DNA of 59,676 nt from Methylococcales bacterium (GTDB lineage: Bacteria > Pseudomonadota > Gammaproteobacteria > Methylococcales > Methylomonadaceae). Below, piece by piece: positions 17,262-24,713 of this stretch (position 1 is the first letter of the stretch; each line of letters opens with the position of its first letter). The notes beneath the pieces were generated by a model. That model did not search any database. It saw nothing but the letters and a program-made list of their open reading frames with translations, and was not told the DNA's origin. The DNA is taken from positions 1 through 59,676 of the forward strand of contig QVQF01000100.1 of assembly GCA_003584895.1 (NCBI GenBank). Direction: 5' to 3'. The translations under genes were made by a program, and so were the position numbers.

Positions 17262-20200
17262 TTAAGTCAGGCGGGATATGATCTCCGTATCGTCGAACTC
17301 TATAGACTCACTGGGGGCTCCGGCGTCGCCTTGAGTTCGTTTAAGTGTAACCGAGCCAGAAATCTTAACCCCCTTACGAGAATCCTCCTTCGCTTGAAGC
17401 GCAGCCATTACCTCGTGTCCTTTCTCTGTTTGCGCAAGCGGGCCTACTAGATTGGCGCCGGAATTCATGAATGACTGCACGGCGGCCAAGCTGGAACTGG
17501 CCTTACGATTGAATCCGCCTAAAACAGTTGGATTAACTGAAAAGCCGCGCCTCGCCGTATCCACGGTCTCTTGTATCTCCAATAAATTTAAAGGTGCCGA
17601 TTTTTCATCAGCCTTCTCCCGAAGTTTTCTAGCTAGCGCATCTCGCCCTGGACCTTCCGGTACCATGCTGAGAAACCTACTAATAATCTCGTCTGAGGCA
17701 GCCGAGGGGGCACCACTCTTGTCGACCTTTTGGCCTAAATCCTTACTTATATCTTGGAAAAGCTTCAGCGCTCCAGGGTCAGCGATTGCATCAGTAACCG
17801 CCTTTGCATATGCTGCTGTACCTGGGAGAGCACCTGTCTTATTGTACCTAGCAATGACACTCCCGAGCTCTTTAACTTTTTTATTATCCACAAAATCAGC
17901 CATGTGCTCAATTAGTGGCCCTGTACCAGCAGAAGTAATGCTGTCGTAAAGCTTATGTGACCAGGATTGCGGTCCCATCCCAGCTACAGTAAATAACTCG
18001 GTTGCGATGGCGCGGGACTCGGCTATCCCCGCAAGATTCTTTCGATACTTTTCCGCCTGACTACTGTACTGGGCGAGTATCTCCTCTTCGGTACCGTAAT
18101 TGAAGGCGGCAGCAGTCACCCCCATAGGGACTCTAGCGAGCCCAGAAAATCGGCGGGCCTCGTCAGGCGCAATATCCTCCGAGACAAGACTATCCTCAAT
18201 ATTAGTCCTAATAGCCTCGGGACCGGAACCGGCGGATGACGCTAAGAAACCTTTCACAACAGCCTTCGCTAGCCTTGTCTCGCTCCCTGGCTTGACGCCC
18301 TTCGCGCCTGAAAATACTGAAAGTACGGCGTGTTCCAGTCGGTCTCTAACCTCATTCATCTGTAGATTGTGCAAGGCAGATATGAGCTTGGAGTCGCTCA
18401 ACTCCTTCCGCGTATCTATTGCTTCTGAACTACGCAACATGCCTACCACGTCTTGTGGCAGCCCACGCCGATTCTGTATGTCCTGCATCTGGTTAAACTC
18501 TGGCGTGCCGCCAGTAGTAACACTGGCAAGAAAACCTGCTTCGTTAGAATCACCACTCACTGCCCTGGCGTAGCGCTCAAGAAAAGCTTTCTCAGCAGGA
18601 TCCTTTGACACAGCTGCATGCTTTAGAATTAGATCTTCCTGGGATAAATTAGAATCAAATTTTTGAATGTTTCCCAGCACTCTGAATCCTGCAATCTGTC
18701 CGGCAAGAGTAACCCCCATTGGAGACTGCTGCGCGTCCTGTATCCTCTTAGTAAACCTTGCAACAGTTGCCTGCTCAGTAGTACTTCCAAAGAAAATCTT
18801 CTCAGGAGCCATAGCACTCATATCCGAGAAGGCTTTACCCGCAAGGGCTGCCTGCAGCGCTATATCTGTACCAGAGGATCCACTGAGCCCCATTGCACGA
18901 CTACGGTTGGCGGCAATAGCAGCGGAAGCAGTGATAAGCGGCGTAGCGATTCCTGTGATTCTAGAAACTTCTGTAACTCTCTGTGCGAGCTGATGAATAG
19001 CATCAGGTGACATCTCTTTAAGTGCACCGGCGGTCATCTCATCTAAATTCAAAATGAGTTCAGATATGCCTTTTTTGTCTCCGAATATGTCCTTAAGACT
19101 ATTGACAATCTTGTGCATTCCGCCAAGTTGCTCAACTATTCTTGAATTACGCAGCTCGCCCTCTGCTCCTTGCAGCGCAATATCAGAAACCATCTTCACG
19201 TCTTCTTCTGTGCTAGGAGCTGCGCCGCCGTGGACTTTCTTAAACTGCTCGACTAGCCCGGCTTGCCTGTCTAATTTGTTCTTAGCTATCTCATCTTTGT
19301 GCTGCGCCATCTCGGCAACAGATAACGGGGACGCGAGAATCCCGCGTCTTGCTAACTCGATAGCGATGTCTCCGGTCTCACCGACACTGACTCCACGGGT
19401 GTATTCTAGATTCTCGCGTCCGTCGAGTTTGCGATACGATGCCTCAAGAATCGCGAGGGATGTTGCAGCAGTATCGCTACCTTTTAGCCCGAACGGATCA
19501 ACGCCTCCCGGCCCGATGCTGGCGGCGTGATACAGCGCTGGACCTAGAGTAGCAGCAGGATTTATCAAACCTGGCAAGCTAGGCATGCCGAGCGAGCCGG
19601 CCATGCCGAGAACTCCTCGAAGAGTCATTCCCAATCCTCCTCTGCTGAGCATGGTATCACTCATCGTCTCAGCAGCCCTGGCTGAATCCGAGGATGCCCG
19701 CATAAGATCCTCGGGGCTTGCATTAGGCCCGAGAGCTGCTGTTCTAAGGTTTGTAAGCACTGCTGCTAGCCGCGTCTTATCCCATGCCTTTAAGGCCGCC
19801 ATTGGCGCGCTTTCGATGTAGTCTCTAGGGGTTCCGATACCGCCGGCTCTCCAAGACTCAAACATCATGTGCGAGCCGTAAGCAGCAGACAGAGGGTCAT
19901 ACCGGCCAAGACCGCCAAACGGACGGTCGAATCCCTGGGCGGACGCGGCGCTGAAAGCCAACTGCTGAAGCCCTACAGAGGCTACCAAGTTTCCAATGGT
20001 TCCAATTAGCGGAATTTGCGGTATCTGAAATCCGCCACTAAATCTTGGCGTATAATCTCCGACCGAGGTGTAGGGGCTTTGATTTTGCTGCTGTACCTGA
20101 CCATACATGCCTTGCTGCCAAACAGGAGTCCCGTAGTAGGCAGATGTTGTCTCCTGGGCCTGAGCCGCCATTTGCTGCCAGATGGAGAACTGCTGCTGGT

Positions 20201-20291
20201 GTGCTGCCCAGTCGTATGTTCCACCACTCCGACTGGACAGGACCATCGAGCCGTCTCCAAACAAATGATCATATGTAGAGCCATCGCCCAT
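17262..20291 (-). CDS. Tape measure protein, 1009 aa
   Basis: This is a long, mainly helical protein with a Gln/Tyr/Gly-rich N-terminus (residues about 25-90), a hydrophobic section (IPLIGTIGNLVASVGLQQLA, about 92-111) and a glycine-rich region (GMTLRGVLGMAGSLGMPSLP) before long helical repeats. The gene lies directly after the frameshifting chaperone pair, the diagnostic place for tape measures. These proteins set tail length and are ejected with the DNA. At about 1.5 angstrom per residue, 1009 residues would suggest a tail of roughly 150 nm. No peptidase or lytic motif is obvious. Confidence 0.85.
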   Translation of the reverse strand: MGDGSTYDHLFGDGSMVLSSRSGGTYDWAAHQQQFSIWQQMAAQAQETTSAYYGTPVWQQGMYGQVQQQNQSPYTSVGDYTPRFSGGFQIPQIPLIGTIGNLVASVGLQQLAFSAASAQGFDRPFGGLGRYDPLSAAYGSHMMFESWRAGGIGTPRDYIESAPMAALKAWDKTRLAAVLTNLRTAALGPNASPEDLMRASSDSARAAETMSDTMLSRGGLGMTLRGVLGMAGSLGMPSLPGLINPAATLGPALYHAASIGPGGVDPFGLKGSDTAATSLAILEASYRKLDGRENLEYTRGVSVGETGDIAIELARRGILASPLSVAEMAQHKDEIAKNKLDRQAGLVEQFKKVHGGAAPSTEEDVKMVSDIALQGAEGELRNSRIVEQLGGMHKIVNSLKDIFGDKKGISELILNLDEMTAGALKEMSPDAIHQLAQRVTEVSRITGIATPLITASAAIAANRSRAMGLSGSSGTDIALQAALAGKAFSDMSAMAPEKIFFGSTTEQATVARFTKRIQDAQQSPMGVTLAGQIAGFRVLGNIQKFDSNLSQEDLILKHAAVSKDPAEKAFLERYARAVSGDSNEAGFLASVTTGGTPEFNQMQDIQNRRGLPQDVVGMLRSSEAIDTRKELSDSKLISALHNLQMNEVRDRLEHAVLSVFSGAKGVKPGSETRLAKAVVKGFLASSAGSGPEAIRTNIEDSLVSEDIAPDEARRFSGLARVPMGVTAAAFNYGTEEEILAQYSSQAEKYRKNLAGIAESRAIATELFTVAGMGPQSWSHKLYDSITSAGTGPLIEHMADFVDNKKVKELGSVIARYNKTGALPGTAAYAKAVTDAIADPGALKLFQDISKDLGQKVDKSGAPSAASDEIISRFLSMVPEGPGRDALARKLREKADEKSAPLNLLEIQETVDTARRGFSVNPTVLGGFNRKASSSLAAVQSFMNSGANLVGPLAQTEKGHEVMAALQAKEDSRKGVKISGSVTLKRTQGDAGAPSESIEFDDTEIISRLT

Positions 20292-20297
20292 TGTTTA

Positions 20298-20795
20298 TTA
20301 TTTTCTCTTTACCTTTGTTCTGACTTTAATTCGACTGCTTTCAGTTTTTTCTGATTGTTTGACTTGTGACCTCTTTGAGAGCTCTTCAATGGTCGCTTTA
20401 ATTCTTGCGGCAACCTCAGGGTCATCTGGGTTACCGAAAACTTTCGCCCAGTTCTCTCGCATCTCTTCAGGAGTCTCGCCAATGCCTGCCTTCGATCCCG
20501 CGATTTGCTGACTCTTGCTGACATACGGAAGCAGAATCTCGGTAATTCGCTTAAAGCGCTTGTCAGCTTGCTTAAAGTGATGCTCATATATCTCCTTATT
20601 GGATGCCCCGGCGGCTGAAGCGTGAAGTAGGCACCCTGTCCGATACACGTCTGTAATCCTCTCTCGCTCTATCTCATCGAGTATCAGCTTCTCCTTAATT
20701 AACCACTTTAAATCATTGCTATCAGCTTTACAAAAATCAAGCCGACCAGATGCCTGAGCTGCTACAGCTAAACTTTTCCATCGGCCGGCTTCCAA
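20298..20795 (-). CDS. Tail assembly chaperone, frameshift extension (T-like), about 165 aa
   Basis: This reading frame opens only three codons before the slip site (a TGA lies at 20805-20807) and has no ATG and no Shine-Dalgarno sequence; its first possible start is TTG at 20795. It is best explained as the -1 frame extension of the upstream 242-aa chaperone, giving a fusion of about 399 residues. The extension is charged and helical, ending in a Lys/Arg-rich tail (RIKVRTKVKRK). In other phages, the longer chaperone product binds the tape measure and recruits tube protein. The tape measure gene starts 7 nt after its stop. Confidence 0.82.
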   Translation of the reverse strand: MEAGRWKSLAVAAQASGRLDFCKADSNDLKWLIKEKLILDEIERERITDVYRTGCLLHASAAGASNKEIYEHHFKQADKRFKRITEILLPYVSKSQQIAGSKAGIGETPEEMRENWAKVFGNPDDPEVAARIKATIEELSKRSQVKQSEKTESSRIKVRTKVKRK

Positions 20796-21496
20796 AAATT
20801 TTCGTCAGTTGTGTGCATAATCAAGGTACGACAGATCGCATCAAACCGCTTCTGGCAGGCCAGCAGAATGGACAGCAGACCTTCACTCATACCATTGATG
20901 AGGAGATCATGCGCGACCACAATATTCCGGCGCTTACCGTCTGCATCTTTGTACTCAGCGGCTTTAACCAACTCAGGATAGTCGGCCTGACGCAGAGGAG
21001 TGGTGCGCTTCAAACTACAAACAAGCATTAACCGCTGCATCCGCAGCATATATCCCGGATTGTACATAAGCGGGGCTGTGGCGATCACTCCTGACTTAAC
21101 CTCGTCTTCAAGCTGGCTAAAGATCTGGTCATTCTCCTCAGTGGTTCTGCTGCGAAGCACAATCTTCAAGGCCCCACCCATTTCAACAAATTCTTTAGTA
21201 AAGCGCGGCTCTCCGAGGATGTGCCGCATCCAGGCCATCTTATCACTCTCTGATGGAGCATCTAGTGCTGTCGCCTTCTGATACTGCAACCCACAGTGTG
21301 GACAGGCCCGAGTATCAATCGATGCCACTGCGGTTACTTTACTGTCGCTGTTATTATACTCTGTCTCAGCAGCATCACCGACGTCACTACGGGGCGTACC
21401 TGACTCGGTGGCCGGTATACTTGTCTCTGCTTTAATTTCTGGCACAAAAGGCTTTGGGCCTTCTGGTACTACAAACTGCGTTTGTTTATCTTCCAT
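20768..21496 (-). CDS. Tail assembly chaperone (G-like), 242 aa
   Basis: The ATG at 21496 has a good ribosome binding site (AGGAG 5 nt upstream). The N-terminal 60 residues are low-complexity, followed by a CPHCGL zinc-ribbon-like motif and a helical domain. It occupies the place between spike/tube genes and the tape measure, where phages encode overlapping chaperones related by frameshift. The slippery heptamer lies at its 3' end (20795-20801), eight codons before its stop. The short form would be the major product, the frameshifted long form the minor one. Confidence 0.8.
   Translation of the reverse strand: MEDKQTQFVVPEGPKPFVPEIKAETSIPATESGTPRSDVGDAAETEYNNSDSKVTAVASIDTRACPHCGLQYQKATALDAPSESDKMAWMRHILGEPRFTKEFVEMGGALKIVLRSRTTEENDQIFSQLEDEVKSGVIATAPLMYNPGYMLRMQRLMLVCSLKRTTPLRQADYPELVKAAEYKDADGKRRNIVVAHDLLINGMSEGLLSILLACQKRFDAICRTLIMHTTDENFWKPADGKV
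20795..20801 (-). promoter_or_regulatory. Programmed -1 frameshift slippery site A AAT TTT
   Basis: The chaperone frame reads GAA AAT TTT TGG, a perfect X XXY YYZ heptamer. A -1 slip moves decoding onto TTG GAA GCC, straight into the 165-aa extension. The extension frame is closed upstream by TGA only 4 nt beyond the heptamer, so the fused product can arise only here. Confidence 0.85.
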
Positions 21497-21513
21497 GTGT
21501 CTCCTACCTGTTT

Positions 21514-24102
21514 TTAGTTCTGATTACTAATAATATAACTATCTTGCAATACAGCGCTGTTTGTCGCTGGTGCTGTCCCGTCACTAGCCGCCGATTTAGC
21601 AACATCGTTCTGTCGGGTGCTCCAGTCAAATAATTCCGTGCTTTCTATTCTACTAAATAAAGATTTACTAGTCCAGTTATTGTATCCAGGATGCGGCATT
21701 GTTTTATCCCCGTGGAAGCTAACAGCCTTCTCATCCCAAGCATCTGCTGTACCATTCTGACGATATGCGAACTGCCACCGGGACTCAGGGATGATAACCC
21801 CCTCTCCAGCTAACCCATACTGCTCCTCATTACGGCAGCTGAAGGCTAGGGTGTCTATGAGCTGCTGATCCCCCATCTTTGACGAGGCGTAAACCTCGGT
21901 CCTAAGCTGTGGGCCGGAAAGTGCCGTATTCGCAGAGATCTGCCCGATGATTGTTGTAATAAATCCTGAAATATCAGATGCAGTCTTTGTTTGTGGGGTG
22001 ATGTCGTAGCCCTGCTTGGCGGCAGCAGACCCGGTTACAAATAAACTTGAATCCAAAATTGTTGAGCCGACCTTTACTGCGAAGTATCCTTTATTCTGGA
22101 TAAGAGCAGAGTTCTTTGAGAACTCATTACAGACCGCCTGATCCGCGCCGCTCTTCGAGGCCGGGGTGTAGCCAAAGATCTGCTTCAGTGTCTGGTTGGT
22201 GTAGCAAATGTTGTTATTTGCGATTGTCGTGACTGTACCAGTACCGCCGCCAGCATCGAAGATAAGAGTTCCGCCTGCCCCGATAGTAGAGATATAGCTG
22301 TTTAGCCCATAGGTCGAGATGGTTGACGTCTTCGCGAGCAGGGTAATGCCATATGAAGTTGTGGCTTCTCCCGGCCCGCTGTATGCGTTGCTGCCATCTA
22401 CAGACCGGCTCTCGATCAGCACTCCGCCTGACTCTCCACCGTTGCCCGCAAGCATGTGTAGATTTTTCTCAGCCTTGATCCGCACATCTTTATTGGAAGC
22501 CGTAATGTCGATCGAAGTTCCGGCTTTGAGATTAATGTCATCCGGAGCCCAGACATTCATGTTACGTCCTGGCCGCATCCAGACATCTCCCGGACAGGAA
22601 ATAATTAGATTACCGCCTGTCATGTGAATTGAGGATCCGTAGCCGTCTTCAATTAAAACTGAACCATCCTCAAGCTGTGCCATAATGCTCCGGGAGCAGT
22701 AGTACTTTGTTCCACCGTTGGCCTTATCTCGGTGATCCACATTCAAGGTGCCGTAGGTCGGCAGCTTGTACTCAAATGTGGTTTTCATCTTTGTAAAATT
22801 GTTATAGATCGCACCATCTGCCCCAGGAATCTTATCCCCGGTTGAGTTAGTGTCCTCGCTCTTAGGCAAGGACCAATCATTCTTATGCTTGAGAATCGGC
22901 ACAATCCCGTAGTGCATAAAAATGTGGGCGTGGTAATCGTAGATCTTCTGCCCCCAGTTTATGGCTGTCTCATCAGACTTGCTCCATTTGAAATCCTCTT
23001 TGTCGTGCGGGTCTCCTGTACCAAGACTGAGGCTGCCTGCAGCATGATAGTTCTTGTAGGAATCCCCGAGGTCTGCGTTCTCTTCAGGAAGGTATTCTCG
23101 GTTAGGCACCGGAATGAAAATGTATTTCTCATGGATGATTCCTTTGGCTGAACGCACTGTGTACAGCCCGTTCACATGCTTCTGAATATCCAGAAGTCCA
23201 CGAAGCCCCCAGGCAGCAGAGCCAGACGGCTTGACAGGCGCAACCACCATCTCTCGGTCAAGGTCGCCCAAGTATCCTCTAAAACGAATGTGACGCGGGG
23301 GCGCTTGTTGGGTTGCATACTTAGGCTCAAGCCGAGACTTGGTTTGACCTGGTTTGTATACCCCGCCGTCAGAGTTCTCGGTTGTAAAGTCCTCTTTGGG
23401 GTTGGCCATACCTTTGGCTTCCCAGGAATAAGGATTGATCCAATCAATATCTGTAATCTCACCTTCGTCGTCCCGAACAGATCGCTCACCGCCGGCGTGC
23501 CAGTGATCAAGATTGTGGGAATGAATTCTAACAAGATTATCCTGCTGGAAGCACCACATGCCGGCGCATTCCGAAGCTCGGATCCAGGCGAACAGACGCG
23601 ACAGTCCAACCCCAACCCCTAGCTCGTTATTAAATCCTAAATCAGATCCAGGGATGGTGTCCAGCGGCCGACAGGCGTTGTAGTTTGTGACAGTATTTTT
23701 CTGGGTTAGATAATGCCAAATTGGATTATTTGCTCGGTGGGTACTGTCAATAGGCTTGGTTGTTTCCTGAAATAAGGCTGTGCGCTTATCCGGAAAAAAT
23801 GGTACAGAGCCTAGGATAATCGCGTACTGTGGTAGCTCTGTGCTGTAGGTACAAAATACCTGAGTGCCGATAGCGTGTAGTCCTAGTTTTGTAGGGGCTA
23901 GTCTTGAAAAGCTGCTTTCAGAGGAAAGATCAATTGCCCACATGGGGGCGGAGTCAATTTGGATAAGGTAAAGATTCTCACCGCCGAGTACATCAATGAT
24001 CATCCCAATACCAAACCGAGTGATGCGCGGCAACTCTTGTGCTAAGAATTGCTCCGGTTTTTGAAGTACTGGGGCTTTGGTACCTGAGTTAAGTGGTGGC
24101 AT
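21514..24102 (-). CDS. Baseplate spike / needle protein (gp5/VgrG-like), 862 aa
   Basis: The N-terminal region (RFGIGMIIDVLGGENLYLIQ ... YAIILGSVPFF, about residues 30-120) has the strand pattern of the OB fold in phage hub spikes. Residues about 475-570 (DGSVLIEDGYGSSIHMTGGN then KDVRIKAEKNLHMLAGNGG) form the short repeated strands typical of the gp5/VgrG beta-prism. The protein would puncture the outer envelope. Its position between tube and chaperones, before the tape measure, is unusual because spikes usually lie downstream of the tape measure. No lysozyme motif is visible in this protein. The lytic domain instead occurs in the 47197-50226 protein. Confidence 0.75.
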   Translation of the reverse strand: MPPLNSGTKAPVLQKPEQFLAQELPRITRFGIGMIIDVLGGENLYLIQIDSAPMWAIDLSSESSFSRLAPTKLGLHAIGTQVFCTYSTELPQYAIILGSVPFFPDKRTALFQETTKPIDSTHRANNPIWHYLTQKNTVTNYNACRPLDTIPGSDLGFNNELGVGVGLSRLFAWIRASECAGMWCFQQDNLVRIHSHNLDHWHAGGERSVRDDEGEITDIDWINPYSWEAKGMANPKEDFTTENSDGGVYKPGQTKSRLEPKYATQQAPPRHIRFRGYLGDLDREMVVAPVKPSGSAAWGLRGLLDIQKHVNGLYTVRSAKGIIHEKYIFIPVPNREYLPEENADLGDSYKNYHAAGSLSLGTGDPHDKEDFKWSKSDETAINWGQKIYDYHAHIFMHYGIVPILKHKNDWSLPKSEDTNSTGDKIPGADGAIYNNFTKMKTTFEYKLPTYGTLNVDHRDKANGGTKYYCSRSIMAQLEDGSVLIEDGYGSSIHMTGGNLIISCPGDVWMRPGRNMNVWAPDDINLKAGTSIDITASNKDVRIKAEKNLHMLAGNGGESGGVLIESRSVDGSNAYSGPGEATTSYGITLLAKTSTISTYGLNSYISTIGAGGTLIFDAGGGTGTVTTIANNNICYTNQTLKQIFGYTPASKSGADQAVCNEFSKNSALIQNKGYFAVKVGSTILDSSLFVTGSAAAKQGYDITPQTKTASDISGFITTIIGQISANTALSGPQLRTEVYASSKMGDQQLIDTLAFSCRNEEQYGLAGEGVIIPESRWQFAYRQNGTADAWDEKAVSFHGDKTMPHPGYNNWTSKSLFSRIESTELFDWSTRQNDVAKSAASDGTAPATNSAVLQDSYIISNQN

Positions 24103-24140
24103 TATCTAATCCTATTGCTATTAACTATATCATACCTACT

Positions 24141-24183
24141 ACAAAAGACAAGGCACAAGCTGAATTACAGCGCGTGCCTTGTC
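24141..24183 (-). terminator. Intrinsic terminator after the tail tube gene
   Basis: On the minus-strand RNA, GACAAGGCAC (24183-24174) pairs perfectly with GTGCCTTGTC (24156-24147), with an inner GCTG/CAGC pair in the loop, followed directly by TTTTGT. This is the clearest rho-independent terminator in the window. It separates the sheath/tube operon from the spike and tail-tip genes. Confidence 0.82.
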
Positions 24184-24204
24184 AAGAACTACTGCCTGAG
24201 TCTG

Positions 24205-24684
24205 TTACGGCTGCTCTAGACTTACGAACATACCGCCAATATTCTCTCCAATGAGCATATCCTTGGATGCCATTGTAATACCAAGCCTTGTAATCAATGC
24301 CTGCTTAAGTGTGTAGCTAACACCCTGCGCGGACACGGGGTCGACTCCAACAAATTTGCACCACTTATTACTCGCAGTCAGTTTAATATCACTGTTCGCA
24401 TAGGAGCACGGATCTCCATAGTTCGTCATAAAGCTTGAGGCTACGTCAGTCGGCGAAGCGATCTTACCAAGTGTAAACTCACCAGCGGGACGGCCGGCAA
24501 TAAAATAAACAGCATTAGAACCTAGCTCATACAGTCTCTGTAAATCTTGACTGTAGTTTACTCCAATATTTTCGACCAGAAGTCCTGGGCCTTGGATGTC
24601 TCCAAACGTAACCGCAACTGCACCCTCACTGAGAGGATCGAATGTTCCGCCAACTGTCTGTGTTCTGTTAAAAACCTCTGCCAT
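24205..24684 (-). CDS. Tail tube protein, 159 aa
   Basis: The length and sequence layout fit myophage tail tubes: a beta-barrel protein beginning with a conserved 'FNR.......F.P.seG' type segment (EVFNRTQTVGGTFDPLSEG), a central LYELGSNAVYFIAGRPAGEF segment, and a C-terminal TMASKDMLIGENIGGMF strand pair. It directly follows the sheath gene (30-nt gap) and is followed by a strong hairpin terminator, consistent with very high expression of both. It would form the inner tube under the contractile sheath. Confidence 0.87.
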   Translation of the reverse strand: MAEVFNRTQTVGGTFDPLSEGAVAVTFGDIQGPGLLVENIGVNYSQDLQRLYELGSNAVYFIAGRPAGEFTLGKIASPTDVASSFMTNYGDPCSYANSDIKLTASNKWCKFVGVDPVSAQGVSYTLKQALITRLGITMASKDMLIGENIGGMFVSLEQP

Positions 24685-24713
24685 AATATACCTCTATTGT
24701 TGTTTACTTTTGT

